Shown: positions 8,837 through 18,669 of the stretch, piece after piece | Layout of the letters: each line of letters opens with the position of its first letter | How positions within the stretch are numbered: the stretch's first letter is position 1 | NCBI RefSeq assembly: GCF_022427965.1 | Contig: NZ_JAKTTI010000015.1 | Span: 25,802 to 89,801, forward strand | Length of the DNA stretch: 64,000 bases | Reading direction: 5' to 3' | DNA from: Fredinandcohnia quinoae | GTDB taxonomy: Bacteria; Bacillota; Bacilli; Bacillales; Bacillaceae_L | Notes under the pieces: generated by a model | Database searches by the model: none | What the model saw: the letters and a program-made list of their open reading frames with translations, nothing else | What the model was told of the DNA's origin: nothing | Program-made: the position numbers and the translations under genes

Positions 8837-10816
8837 TTGAGAACATTGAGTTTGAAATGCAGACAATTCGAAGAAATTGAAAAATTTGTTAAGCAACATC
8901 ATCTAACTAGTGAAAAAAATATACTTGTTCAGCTATTAAGTGGGAAAGCAGATGAACAATCTTATATTAGCTTGCTTACCAAAATTGAAAAACTACTACC
9001 TCAGGCTGTCACTATTGGAACAACAACTGAAGAGAAAATTGTTGAACATCCTATTTCAGGAGATTCATTTTTTATATTATTTACGATCTATTCTTCATCG
9101 ATCTTTGTATCATCAAAGGATATTAATCAATTATATCAAAATTTCGAGTTATCAGAGCAACGGTATAGTTCACTATTTGAACATAATACAGATATCGTAT
9201 ATTCAACAGATCTTGAAGGTAGATTCACAAGTGTTAACCCAGCATTTGAGCGAATAATCGGGTATACAGAGAAAGAAGTACTTGATAAAAACTCATTAAA
9301 TTTTGTAAAAGAGACAGATGTTCCAAAGGTACGTATGCATTTTAATCGAGCTAAAAAAGGAAAAGAGCAGTACTATGAACTTGAAATTCAATCGAAAAGT
9401 GGAGAAATGTATTTATTTTTAATTAAGAATATTCCTATCATTATGAATGGTGAAATGGTAGGGATATACGGAATAGGCAGAGACATTACAGAGCAAAAAA
9501 GAGCGGAAGAGAAAATTGCATATCTAGCTTACTATGACACGGCAACTGGATTGCCAAATCGATTGAGATTTACGGAACAAGTTAATGAATTTGTTCATCG
9601 GATGGAGAAGAAGAAACAGCATCTCGCCGTTATGTTTATTGATTTAGATCGATTTAAATTAATTAATGATACTGCTGGTCATTATGCTGGAGATATGATT
9701 TTAAAGGAGCTTATAAATCGAATCAAAAGATTACTCCCTTCTAGGTGCTATTTAGCGAGATTTAGCGGAGATAAATTCACGATTCTTTTTACGAAAAATA
9801 TTGGGATTAATAGTGTCGTAGACCATGGTCAGAAGCTATTACACGAGATTGCAAAACCAATCATGTATGAGGGACAGGAATTTTTCTTAACGGCAAGCAT
9901 CGGTGTAAGTATGTATCCAACTGACGGTGTTAACACTGATTCCTTACTTAAACATGCTGATACTGCAATGAACCTAGCAAAAAAGCAGGGTGGAAATAAA
10001 ATGAAGTTTTATTCCACAGAAATGAATGAACAAGTTCTTTATCAGCTTGAATTAGAAAGCTATTTACGTCGTGCATTGGATAAGGATGAATTTTATTTAT
10101 GCTATCAGCCATTAATTGACCTTAAGACTGGAGGGATTTTTGGAAGTGAGGCATTAATAAGGTGGAATCATCCAAAGCTTGGTCTTGTTTCACCTGGAGA
10201 ATTCATACCATTAGCAGAGGAAACTGGGCTAATTCATGATATTGGAATTTGGGTACTCAAACAAGCATGTTTGCAAAATAAAAAGTGGCATGATATGGGA
10301 TATGATCATTTAACGATTTCAGTAAATGTTTCAGCAAACCAATTTCAACAAATTAGTTTTATAAATGAAGTGAAGGAAGCATTGAATGAATCAGGCCTTG
10401 CGCCTCAACACTTGACACTAGAGCTTACTGAAGGTGTTATGCTACGGAATATTTCGCATAGTATTGTTGTCATGCAGGAATTACAAAAGCTAGGTGTAAA
10501 GGTTTCTATTGATGATTTTGGTACAGGTTATTCATCTCTTAGTTATCTGAAGGATTTACCTATCAATACTTTAAAAATCGATCAATCATTTATCAATAAT
10601 TTAAAGGTGAATACATCAGATATCGCAATTGTTAAAGCAATTATTACGATGGGGCATGGATTATCAATGAAAGTAGTTGCCGAAGGTGTTGAGACCTGTG
10701 AGCAAATATCACTATTGAAAGAGCTTCAATGTCATTATGCACAAGGCTTCTATATTGATCGACCGTTAATTAGTGAAGATTTTACAAATGGTCTAGCTGC
10801 GAGGAAAGTTAATTAG
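8837..10816 (+). CDS. PAS-GGDEF-EAL signalling protein, probable c-di-GMP phosphodiesterase
   Basis: A 659-residue cytosolic protein without membrane segments. Residues 27-85 resemble only the beginning of a FIST sensory domain (ILVQLLSGKAD ... TIGTTTEE). A PAS domain follows (about 105-220, ending GIGRDITEQKRAEEKI), then GGDEF (about 225-390) and EAL (about 400-650). The GGDEF signature is degenerate: SGDKF at residues 310-314 replaces GGDEF. The EAL domain keeps E438-A-L and D559-D560-FGTGYSS, so hydrolysis of c-di-GMP is likely while synthesis is not. The TTG start has GGTGA seven bases upstream. The gene stands alone. The FIST part is too short to be complete. Confidence 0.9.
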   Translation: MRTLSLKCRQFEEIEKFVKQHHLTSEKNILVQLLSGKADEQSYISLLTKIEKLLPQAVTIGTTTEEKIVEHPISGDSFFILFTIYSSSIFVSSKDINQLYQNFELSEQRYSSLFEHNTDIVYSTDLEGRFTSVNPAFERIIGYTEKEVLDKNSLNFVKETDVPKVRMHFNRAKKGKEQYYELEIQSKSGEMYLFLIKNIPIIMNGEMVGIYGIGRDITEQKRAEEKIAYLAYYDTATGLPNRLRFTEQVNEFVHRMEKKKQHLAVMFIDLDRFKLINDTAGHYAGDMILKELINRIKRLLPSRCYLARFSGDKFTILFTKNIGINSVVDHGQKLLHEIAKPIMYEGQEFFLTASIGVSMYPTDGVNTDSLLKHADTAMNLAKKQGGNKMKFYSTEMNEQVLYQLELESYLRRALDKDEFYLCYQPLIDLKTGGIFGSEALIRWNHPKLGLVSPGEFIPLAEETGLIHDIGIWVLKQACLQNKKWHDMGYDHLTISVNVSANQFQQISFINEVKEALNESGLAPQHLTLELTEGVMLRNISHSIVVMQELQKLGVKVSIDDFGTGYSSLSYLKDLPINTLKIDQSFINNLKVNTSDIAIVKAIITMGHGLSMKVVAEGVETCEQISLLKELQCHYAQGFYIDRPLISEDFTNGLAARKVN

Positions 10817-10853
10817 AAAAGGGAGCTGATACTTATGTATCAACTCCCTTTTC
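10817..10853. terminator. Bidirectional terminator
   Basis: A long stem (aaaagggag-c-tgatac / gtatca-a-ctccctttt, one mismatch) around ttat, with A and T runs at the two ends. It lies between the EAL gene and the convergent YisN-like gene and includes the latter's stop codon. Confidence 0.85.
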
Positions 10854-11417
10854 TCTCTTTTGTAGATTTGTTAGAATTGCCCTTTTTCCTGTAGCTATAG
10901 TAAATTCAAATCGGTCAATTTCTTTGCTATTTCTTGAAAAATGATGATGAACCGAGCATATAGTTTCAGTATTATCATATATAATGAAATTAACCCCTTG
11001 GAAATGTTGCTTGTCTTTGCTATATATAAATTGGTTGTGGCAATGTATGCAATCATATAATGAAAAAGAAAGATTATTTAATAATGATGTGTATTTTAAA
11101 AATAAATCCTCAGAAAAGTTCTCTAAAAATTTATTATAAGACTGTGGAAGCCATTTACGAAAACGAAGGCAATCTCCATTTTCAAGTTTATAAAAATAGT
11201 CACACATTTTGATAAGACCTTCTTCTACAAAGACTCCTTTTTCCCATCTATTAAGGGTAAATACTTCTACATCATGATCAATCATTTCTTCAAGCATGGA
11301 TGCTTCGTCACTTTCTGCATCAAAAAAAATCCATTGTTCATTAATACATTCTACTGTTCCGACAATATGTGATCGTTTCTGCTCCTTGATGTTGCCTAAT
11401 CGTTGTTGTAGATCCAA
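10833..11417 (-). CDS. Conserved Bacillus protein, YisN/DUF2777-like
   Basis: A soluble 194-residue protein with no signal peptide or membrane segment. It begins MDLQQRLGNIKEQKRS and has a beta-rich N-terminal part (VGTVECINEQWIFFDAE). The middle holds a CIHCH motif near residue 139, which could bind a metal, and a second SVHHHF motif follows about 40 residues later. I tentatively relate it to B. subtilis YisN (DUF2777) from size and its place near yisL; this is weak recognition and the function is unknown. Its 3' end is shared with the terminator of the EAL gene. Confidence 0.7.
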   Translation of the reverse strand: MDLQQRLGNIKEQKRSHIVGTVECINEQWIFFDAESDEASMLEEMIDHDVEVFTLNRWEKGVFVEEGLIKMCDYFYKLENGDCLRFRKWLPQSYNKFLENFSEDLFLKYTSLLNNLSFSLYDCIHCHNQFIYSKDKQHFQGVNFIIYDNTETICSVHHHFSRNSKEIDRFEFTIATGKRAILTNLQKREKGVDT

Positions 11418-11615
11418 TGCAAATCCTCCATCCGTCTAAGTTATCCTTGTTATCCCGCATTAACTGGAAGTAAAACCCCCACTGATTGAAGTTTCACTTT
11501 ATCGTTTTAGACAAGAAACAAGAAATATATAACGGAGTATGTGAAATTTGACTTTTTATGTTGGAAAGGGTTACTTTAAGAAAGGAGAATATATAGAAAG
11601 TAGGAGAAGCCTAAG

Positions 11616-13019
11616 ATGCAGAGAAAGGTAATTTTACTATTACTCATTCCATTACTTCTTTTTTCTGCTGCACCGATTCAAGCAGAAGAAATAGGAGAAA
11701 ATGGTTGGCAAGATGAAATGATATATTCATTAATGATTGATAGATTTAGTAATGGGGATCAAACAAATGACTTTGATGTTGATTTCTCCGATCCACTTGC
11801 ATACCATGGTGGGGATATTCAAGGGATTATTGATCGGCTTGATTTTATTACTGATATGGGATTTACTACAATTTTATTAACCCCCATTTTCAAAAATGGA
11901 CCAGATGGATATGATGGATACTCGGTTGAGGACTATTTTGAAGTGGATGAGCATTTTGGTACAATAGAATTATTTAAAAAACTAGTTTCAAAAGCTCACG
12001 ATAAAAATTTGAAGATCATCCTTGATCTTGGTTTGCGAAATAGCACTAATTCATTCAATGAAGCTGAAATCTTAAAAGCTGCAAAATGGTGGATTACTGA
12101 AACAGATGTTGATGGTTATAAGCTAGATTCTATTGACTTACTTCCAAAAGACTTCTTGACCACATTATCAAAAACAGTTAAGGCTGAGAAGAAGGATTTT
12201 TTCTTATTAGGACAACCTACCGATCTGGATAATCCTCAAGATTTAGCAGAGATCACAAAGCTTGGAATTGATTCTGTACTAAATATTCCGGTATATAAAG
12301 AGGTCGCATCATCATTCAGTGTACCAGATCGTCAATTAGAACAAGTTGAGGAAATTTTGAATCATAGTCATGAGGTATATGAAAATCCCAATTTATTAGC
12401 TAATTTCATAGATAATCAAGATACGGTTCGTTTTACATATTTATCTGCAGAGGAAAATGAACATCCTGTTCCAAGAATTAAGGTTGCTTTATCATACTTA
12501 TATACGATGCCAGGAATTCCAGTTGTTTACTATGGTACTGAGATTGCCTTAAACGGAAAGGAAACCCCAGATAATCGTGGAATGATGGACTTTCGAACAG
12601 AAAAGGATCTTATTGAATATATTGGCTTATTAGGAAAAGTGAGACAATCAATTCCTGCTCTTACAAAAGGGGATTTCGAATTAATTTCAAATCAAGACGG
12701 TATGATTGTTTTTAAAAGAGACTATGAAGAACAATCGATCATTGTTGCGATAAATAATACTACGAAATCACAAAAAGTAACATTATCGAATGACATAGTC
12801 GACACAAGTAAAGAATTAAGAGGGCTTTTAACGGAAGATCTCATTCGACCAAATGATGGGAAATTTGATGTAATTGTTGACCGAGATATTGCAGAAGTAT
12901 ATCTTGTTCAAAACGATACTGGAATTAATTATTGGTTATTAATTACGGTCATTATTATTCCAATACTCATGCTCACTTTCCTATATATTAATAAAAGAAA
13001 ACATAGCCCAAAGGTATAA
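11616..13019 (+). CDS. GH13 (alpha-amylase family) protein, membrane-anchored, catalytic site degenerate
   Basis: A 467-residue protein with a Sec signal peptide (cleavage after IQA, residue ~23), a GH13 TIM barrel, and a C-terminal anchor helix (about 439-458) with a basic tail. The barrel shows DEMIYSLMIDRFSNGD, YHGGD, GDFELIS and MPGIPVVYYGTEIALNG, typical of secreted Bacillus amylases. The four catalytic regions are altered. Region I has DLGLRNS (137-143) where DLVVNHT is normal. Region II has GYKLD (K169, D171) in place of GFRLD. Region III has GQP (Q200) where the acid/base Glu of GEVW should be. Region IV has DNQD (266-269) instead of DNHD. The loop after region I is also much shorter than usual. 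The nucleophile-type Asp and the last Asp remain, but hydrolytic activity is doubtful. A binding role on the cell surface is possible (inference). Confidence 0.88.
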   Translation: MQRKVILLLLIPLLLFSAAPIQAEEIGENGWQDEMIYSLMIDRFSNGDQTNDFDVDFSDPLAYHGGDIQGIIDRLDFITDMGFTTILLTPIFKNGPDGYDGYSVEDYFEVDEHFGTIELFKKLVSKAHDKNLKIILDLGLRNSTNSFNEAEILKAAKWWITETDVDGYKLDSIDLLPKDFLTTLSKTVKAEKKDFFLLGQPTDLDNPQDLAEITKLGIDSVLNIPVYKEVASSFSVPDRQLEQVEEILNHSHEVYENPNLLANFIDNQDTVRFTYLSAEENEHPVPRIKVALSYLYTMPGIPVVYYGTEIALNGKETPDNRGMMDFRTEKDLIEYIGLLGKVRQSIPALTKGDFELISNQDGMIVFKRDYEEQSIIVAINNTTKSQKVTLSNDIVDTSKELRGLLTEDLIRPNDGKFDVIVDRDIAEVYLVQNDTGINYWLLITVIIIPILMLTFLYINKRKHSPKV

Positions 13020-13027
13020 AATAAGAA

Positions 13028-13061
13028 AGAAGCATCATCGATAATGGTGATGCTTCTTTTA
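13028..13061. terminator. Terminator between the GH13 gene and metH
   Basis: agaagcatca (13029-13038) pairs with tgatgcttct (13048-13057), followed by T-rich sequence. Upstream AAGAAAG gives a weaker T-rich end for metH on the other strand. Confidence 0.75.
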
Positions 13062-13082
13062 AATGTTCAGAACGCATTTATA

Positions 13083-16000
13083 TTATAAAACATTAAAATA
13101 CCTTGCCTCAGGATGTGCAAAAACGATTGCTGTTACGGATGCTTCTGGCTCCATCATAAATCCGTCAGTTAGCTGAACGCCAATATCCTCTGGGCTAATT
13201 AGTCGGAATAATTTTTCTTGATCCTCGATGTTAGGACAAGCGGGATACCCAAAGGAGAAACGCTGTCCTTGGTATTTAGCTGCAAATCGATCCTGCATTG
13301 TAAAGTCTGGACCATCTGGAAATCCCCATTGATCTCTCATCATTTGATGAATCCGTTCCGCAAAGCCTTCTGCAGTTTCTAACGCTAATGCTTGAATCGC
13401 GTGACACTTTAAGAAATCACCGTCAGCTTTATACTGATCGGCTAGCTCTCTAATCCCACGTCCAGCTGTTACTGAGAAAAATCCTACATAATCCATCACA
13501 CCGCTATCTTTAGATTTAAGAAAATCAGCAAGACAAAGGAAAGAACCTTTTTCCTGTCGCGGAAACGTAAAAGTTTCAATAACTGTTTTCTTATCAGTAG
13601 GATCATAAATAATAACAGACTCCCCGTCACTTTGGGCAGGAAAAAATTGATATACTGCAGAAGGAAGGATTAGATTTTGCTTTTTAGCTAGAGCTAATAA
13701 ATCATCGATCACTTCTTTTAGACTAAGGGCCTTTTCATCCTTTTGAGCAATTAATTTTTGCACCTTTCCTTTTAATCCTAAATGATGTCCAAGCAACATT
13801 TGCATATTAATATAAGGTTCAATTTGTGCTAAATCGAAATGCTTCAATACATGCCTTTTCAAATCAGTCGGTGTAAAGACTTGTACGTCTGTTGATACTT
13901 TAGAGCGGTTTTTAACTGCTGTTGCTGCTTGCTTCTTTAGTTGTAAAAATTCCTCTGGCAATACTGCATTTCTTGCCTTTTCACGCTTGGACTCAAGTTC
14001 TCTTAAAAATTCTGGTAGCGTATCCTTTGCTTGTAAACGGTTCGCAAGTGAAAGTCCGTCCATCGCATCCTTTGCATATAATACAGTTCCGGAATAATCA
14101 GGAGCTATTTTGTTATCAGTGAATTTTCTTGAAAGTGCTGCCCCTCCAACTAAAAGAGGAATTGAAATGCCAGCTTGTTGTAAATCCTGAGCAGTAACAG
14201 CCATTTGTTGTGCTGACTTAACTAATAGCCCTGAAAGACCGATTATATCTGGTTTTTCCTCTTCTATTGCGGCAATTAAGGTCTGAGGCGTCACTTTGAT
14301 TCCCAGATCAACAACCTTAAAGCCGTTATTACTTAAAATAATATCTACTAAGTTTTTCCCAATATCGTGAACATCACCTTTTACGGTTGCTAATATTACT
14401 TTTCCTTTACCACTATCATCTTTTTTATCCATATAAGGTTCTAGAAAGGCAACAGATGTCTTCATTACCTCTGCACTTTGTAATACTTCGGCTACGATTA
14501 GTTCATTATTATTAAAAAGCACTCCGACCTTGGCCATTCCATCCATCAAAGGGCCGTTAATAATATCGAGGGGGTCGGAATATTGATCTAGGGCTTGCTC
14601 TAGATCAGGTAATAATCCTTCCTTTGTTCCCTCAACTACATAATAAGCAAGTCGTTCTTCCAAGCTTAAATTGGACGCCTGTATTTTTGATTCTTTCTTT
14701 TTTCCTCGATAAGTTTCAGTAAATCGTTCTAGTGTTTGATCGTCTGTATGAAAAAGCAACTGTTCTGAAAGCTCAATTTCCTCTTTAGGAATCGATGCAA
14801 AACGTTCTAATTTTTCTGTATTGACAATCGCGTAATCTAAGCCAGCTTGTGTACAATGGTATAAATATACGGAATTTAATACTTCTCGCCCAACAGGTGG
14901 TAGACCAAATGAAACATTACTTACTCCTAATATCGTTAAACATTCGGGAAGGTTCTCCTTAATTAAGCGTATGCCCCTTACTGTTTCATTCGCAGAACCA
15001 ATATACTGTTCATCTCCGGTTCCAACCGGAAAAACAAGTGGATCAAATATGAGATCCTTAGGATTCAATCCGTATTTATTTACTAATAAATCATGTGAAC
15101 GTATGGCAACCTCAAGTTTCCGTTCAGCCGTTACAGCCATTCCAATCTCATCGATCGTACCAACAACAACTGCAGCACCAAACTTCTTAATTAAGGGAAC
15201 CACTTTTTCAAACCGATCTTCACCATCCTCAAGGTTAATCGAGTTAATAATTACTTTACCTTGAGAATATAACAATGCACGTTCAATGACCTTTTCATCT
15301 GTTGAATCAATTACAAGTGGAACTTTCACTTTCTTCGTTACATGCTGAATAAAATTTTCCATATCAGCTAGTTCGTCACGATCCGGGTCAGCCAAACAAA
15401 TATCAATAACATGTGCACCATTTTTAACCTGAGCACGCGCAATTTCGGAAGCCTCTTCGTATTTTCCCTCTGATATTAGCCGTTTAAACTTTCTTGATCC
15501 AATTACATTCGTACGCTCCCCAACAAATAGGGGACGCATACTGTCATCATATATCAGTGGTTCAATCCCAGATACCGCATGTGGATGAGTTGAAGTAGGT
15601 AATTCCCTTGGTTTACAGTCTTTTACAGTTTCAGCAATTGCTTTTATGTGCTCTGGGGTTGTTCCACAACATCCACCGACAAGATTTAACCAGCCTTTTT
15701 CTGCAAACCCCTTTAACTTAATTGCTAGTGAGCTTGGCGATTCGTGATAGTGCCCTTCATCATCAGGGAGCCCAGCATTCGGATAACAACTTACAGCAAT
15801 ATTTGCCAAGTCAGAAAGTGAACGAATATGGTCTGTCATGAACTCAGGACCTGTCGCGCAATTAAGCCCGATGGCTATTGGATTCATATGTTCCAATGAT
15901 AAGTAAAACGCCTCAATATTCTGACCAGCTAATGTTGTTCCCATCGGTTCGATTGTCCCAGATACGATAAGTGGGATGGTTTTACCTGTCTTATTAAATG

Positions 16001-16538
16001 CATTGCTAATCCCGATATAGCCGGCTTTTACATTTAGCATATCCTGACTTGTTTCGAGCAGCAGGAGGTCAACGCCACCATCAATAAGTCCTCGAGCCTG
16101 TTCTTCATATGAATTTATTAAATCCTCAATCGCAATTCCACCTGTAACGGATAATGTTTTTGTAGTAGGGCCCATTGACCCAGCAACAAAACGTGGCCAC
16201 TCTGCGGTAGAATATTTGATAGCAACCTTTTTTGCTAGTCTTGCAGATTCAACATTTATTTTATAAGCTAAATGGCCAAGTTCATATTCATCTAGAACGA
16301 TATTGGTAGCACCAAAAGTATTCGTTTCAATAATATCGGCATCTGCCTGTAAATAAGCTTCATGGATTTGCACAATTGTTTCGGGTGAGGTTAAAGAAAG
16401 GTACTCATTACAACCATCGTACTTTTCTCCTCCAAAATCCTCTGGTGAAAGGTCTGCTGCTTGGATCATCGTACCCATGGCACCGTCAATAACTAAAATT
16501 TTCTTTTGCAGCTGTTGTTGCAACAATAATTCACTCAT
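13083..16538 (-). CDS. metH: Cobalamin-dependent methionine synthase MetH
   Basis: A 1151-residue cytosolic enzyme that moves a methyl group from 5-methyltetrahydrofolate through cobalamin to homocysteine. All four modules are present. The homocysteine domain has zinc cysteines C227 (GLNCATG) and C290/C291 ([10 protein letters not shown]). The folate domain begins around 345 with GERTNVIGSRKFKRLI. The B12 cap and B12-binding domain follow, with the cobalt ligand H724 in DVHDIGKN. The C-terminal AdoMet reactivation domain contains GRGIRELADQYKADGDFLK. Its ATG overlaps the stop of the upstream gene by one base, so it is the second gene of a SAM-riboswitch operon. B. subtilis uses a B12-independent MetE; this strain has at least the B12-dependent route. 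Confidence 0.97.
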   Translation of the reverse strand: MSELLLQQQLQKKILVIDGAMGTMIQAADLSPEDFGGEKYDGCNEYLSLTSPETIVQIHEAYLQADADIIETNTFGATNIVLDEYELGHLAYKINVESARLAKKVAIKYSTAEWPRFVAGSMGPTTKTLSVTGGIAIEDLINSYEEQARGLIDGGVDLLLLETSQDMLNVKAGYIGISNAFNKTGKTIPLIVSGTIEPMGTTLAGQNIEAFYLSLEHMNPIAIGLNCATGPEFMTDHIRSLSDLANIAVSCYPNAGLPDDEGHYHESPSSLAIKLKGFAEKGWLNLVGGCCGTTPEHIKAIAETVKDCKPRELPTSTHPHAVSGIEPLIYDDSMRPLFVGERTNVIGSRKFKRLISEGKYEEASEIARAQVKNGAHVIDICLADPDRDELADMENFIQHVTKKVKVPLVIDSTDEKVIERALLYSQGKVIINSINLEDGEDRFEKVVPLIKKFGAAVVVGTIDEIGMAVTAERKLEVAIRSHDLLVNKYGLNPKDLIFDPLVFPVGTGDEQYIGSANETVRGIRLIKENLPECLTILGVSNVSFGLPPVGREVLNSVYLYHCTQAGLDYAIVNTEKLERFASIPKEEIELSEQLLFHTDDQTLERFTETYRGKKKESKIQASNLSLEERLAYYVVEGTKEGLLPDLEQALDQYSDPLDIINGPLMDGMAKVGVLFNNNELIVAEVLQSAEVMKTSVAFLEPYMDKKDDSGKGKVILATVKGDVHDIGKNLVDIILSNNGFKVVDLGIKVTPQTLIAAIEEEKPDIIGLSGLLVKSAQQMAVTAQDLQQAGISIPLLVGGAALSRKFTDNKIAPDYSGTVLYAKDAMDGLSLANRLQAKDTLPEFLRELESKREKARNAVLPEEFLQLKKQAATAVKNRSKVSTDVQVFTPTDLKRHVLKHFDLAQIEPYINMQMLLGHHLGLKGKVQKLIAQKDEKALSLKEVIDDLLALAKKQNLILPSAVYQFFPAQSDGESVIIYDPTDKKTVIETFTFPRQEKGSFLCLADFLKSKDSGVMDYVGFFSVTAGRGIRELADQYKADGDFLKCHAIQALALETAEGFAERIHQMMRDQWGFPDGPDFTMQDRFAAKYQGQRFSFGYPACPNIEDQEKLFRLISPEDIGVQLTDGFMMEPEASVTAIVFAHPEARYFNVL

Positions 16539-18379
16539 TAATATACCTTCCTTTCTGTAGTGGCCAGTTGTTTTGCATGGATATAATTTGTTAATTCAAC
16601 TGTTATTTCATATCGTAAAAATGGCGTGATTAAGTAAATACCATTAAATAATTCATAAGCAGCATCTATTAAAGATTTTGCAATTGAAATCCCTTCCTGC
16701 TGCGCCATTATTGGATTATCACTAACAGCTGACATTCTATCTAAGATGGAATCTGATAGTTTTATCCCAGGAACTTCATGATGGATAAATTCTGCATTTC
16801 TAGCACTCGTTAATGGCATGATCCCAACGTATATTGGTGTTGATAAATGTTTCGTATGTTCATAAACATCTTCAATTTGTTTTTCATTGAAGAGCGGCTG
16901 TGTAATAAAATAATCTGCTCCATATGCAATTTTTTTCTCTAAGCGTTTAACTGCTTTGTCGAGGTGGCGCACATTTGGATTAAAAGCAGCAGCAATCGAA
17001 AAATTTGTTTTTTGTCCTAATGGTTTACCAGAGTATGAGATTCCTTCGTTAAACTGTTTTATCAAGCCAATTAGATCAAAAGAGGATAAATCATATACAG
17101 ACGTTGCCCCAGGGAAATCTCCAATCTTAGAAGGATCTCCGGTAACAGCGAGAACTTCGTTCATCCCAAGTGTATGAAGCCCCATTAAATGCGATTGAAG
17201 CCCAATTAAATTTCGATCCCGGCATGTAATATGTATCAATGGATTCATATTATATTGGGTCTTCAAAATAGTACCCACTGCGACATTGCTAATTCTTGGT
17301 GAAGCTAGTGAATTATCCGCAAGTGTAATCGCATCAATTCCAGCCTGTTGTAAAGCTTTAGCCCCTTCAATGAATTTTGAAATCCCCAAGCGTTTTGGAG
17401 GATCAAGCTCAACAATCACTGACCTTTTTTGTTTTACAATCTCATGGATGGGTGGGGCATTATTCGGGTCTGCGCTTTTAACACTGATTTCATGCTCTTG
17501 TTTCTTAACAACCTTATTGGTTATTGGAGGCAATCCTTTTAATGCATTTGATATTGCTTCAATGTGAAGTGGCGTAGTACCACAGCAGCCCCCAATTAAT
17601 CTAGCACCTTGTTCTCTAAAGTGTTGGGCACTTTCTTCGAAATATTTAGTGTTTTTTTCATATACAAGTCTACCTTCCACATATTCTGGTAAACTTGCAT
17701 TTGGATAAACTGATAAAAATGACTTATTTGGAATCGGTACCTCTTCTAGTGAACGAATCATATGATATGGCCCTAACCGACAGTTTAACCCTACAACATC
17801 TGCTCCAAGTTGTTCTAATTGATTAAATGCCTCAGTAAGATGTGTTCCATCTTGGAGAATGCCAATTTCGTGGAGTGATACATTTGCCACAATTGGTTTA
17901 TTCGTTTCTTTTCTTGCAATTTCTAAAATGGTTCTGATTTCTTCTAAATCATAGTAAGTTTCAAGTAAAATCCCATCAACTTCTTCATTTAATAAAATAT
18001 AGAGCTGCTCTCGAAAGCTTCTTTTAATTTCTTCTATTGAAACTGCAGACTTCCTAAAGCTCCGGATCCCACCAATCGTTCCAAGGACATATGCTTGGCT
18101 TGCTGCTTTTTTTGCAATCCTTGCTCCAGCTATATTTATTTCCTTAACTTGATCCTCCAAGCCATAACGCGCAAGCTTTTGGTAGTTTGCTCCATATGTA
18201 TTTGTTTGGATGACATTTGCACCAGCATTAATGTACGCTTCGTGGATAAGTTGTATTTGCTCACTTTTGGATAGATTAAGTTCTTCAAAGCAGCTGTCGA
18301 CACCATGGGAATAGAGAAGAGTCCCCATAGCACCGTCCGCAATTAATATTTTCTTTTTTAAGTCTTCAAGTAATCCCAT
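16538..18379 (-). CDS. yitJ: Bifunctional homocysteine S-methyltransferase / methylenetetrahydrofolate reductase
   Basis: A 613-residue fusion. Residues 1-300 form a homocysteine methyltransferase domain ([16 protein letters not shown]; zinc Cys in [10 protein letters not shown] and [10 protein letters not shown]). Residues ~330-610 form a MetF-like reductase ([52 protein letters not shown]). It makes 5-methyl-THF, the methyl donor for the downstream MetH. Length equals B. subtilis YitJ (612). The frame opens further upstream, but those 54 codons are the S-box riboswitch. AGGAGG six bases before the ATG at 18379 fixes the start. Transcription is likely turned off by SAM. Confidence 0.95.
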   Translation of the reverse strand: MGLLEDLKKKILIADGAMGTLLYSHGVDSCFEELNLSKSEQIQLIHEAYINAGANVIQTNTYGANYQKLARYGLEDQVKEINIAGARIAKKAASQAYVLGTIGGIRSFRKSAVSIEEIKRSFREQLYILLNEEVDGILLETYYDLEEIRTILEIARKETNKPIVANVSLHEIGILQDGTHLTEAFNQLEQLGADVVGLNCRLGPYHMIRSLEEVPIPNKSFLSVYPNASLPEYVEGRLVYEKNTKYFEESAQHFREQGARLIGGCCGTTPLHIEAISNALKGLPPITNKVVKKQEHEISVKSADPNNAPPIHEIVKQKRSVIVELDPPKRLGISKFIEGAKALQQAGIDAITLADNSLASPRISNVAVGTILKTQYNMNPLIHITCRDRNLIGLQSHLMGLHTLGMNEVLAVTGDPSKIGDFPGATSVYDLSSFDLIGLIKQFNEGISYSGKPLGQKTNFSIAAAFNPNVRHLDKAVKRLEKKIAYGADYFITQPLFNEKQIEDVYEHTKHLSTPIYVGIMPLTSARNAEFIHHEVPGIKLSDSILDRMSAVSDNPIMAQQEGISIAKSLIDAAYELFNGIYLITPFLRYEITVELTNYIHAKQLATTERKVY

Positions 18380-18411
18380 GTGACTCCTCCTATTGGTAAT
18401 AAAGCAATGAA

Positions 18412-18445
18412 AATAAAAAATAGCCTTCTTAAGAAGAAGGCTATT
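18412..18445 (-). terminator. Riboswitch expression-platform terminator
   Basis: On the reverse strand aatagccttctt pairs with aagaaggctatt, followed by T6, between the SAM aptamer and yitJ. This is the usual S-box OFF terminator. Confidence 0.9.
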
Positions 18446-18460
18446 AATGTATATGCTTCT

Positions 18461-18572
18461 TCTTATCTTCCGAATTTCAAGGAATTCGCTGGAATTAGCA
18501 CCTGTTCGATCATGAATGATGTCAGGGGGCTGAAGCGTCATAGGGCCAGTCCCTCAGCTTCTCTTGATAAGA
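18461..18572 (-). promoter_or_regulatory. SAM-I (S-box) riboswitch aptamer
   Basis: Read on the reverse strand the leader begins TCTTATCAAGAG, then has GAGGGACTGGCCCTATGA, a GCTTCAGC-type P3, CAGGTGCTAATTCCAGC, and a closing GATAAGA. These are the conserved P1, the G-rich kink-turn strand, and the J3/4-P4 elements of S-box leaders, in the right order. It lies just upstream of a terminator and yitJ-metH, both methionine genes, so SAM should reduce transcription. Confidence 0.95.
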
Positions 18573-18669
18573 ATATGTTATTTAGTTTTTATTACTGTAA
18601 AGTTATATTGTATTAAATACTAACGGTAAGTAGCTAGAAAATCAATAGAATTATTTAATTAATGTAAAA

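Noticed and set aside
18380..18541. N-terminal extension of yitJ by 54 codons
   Set aside because: These bases are the SAM riboswitch and its terminator; the ATG at 18379 has a proper AGGAGG site and gives the family length.
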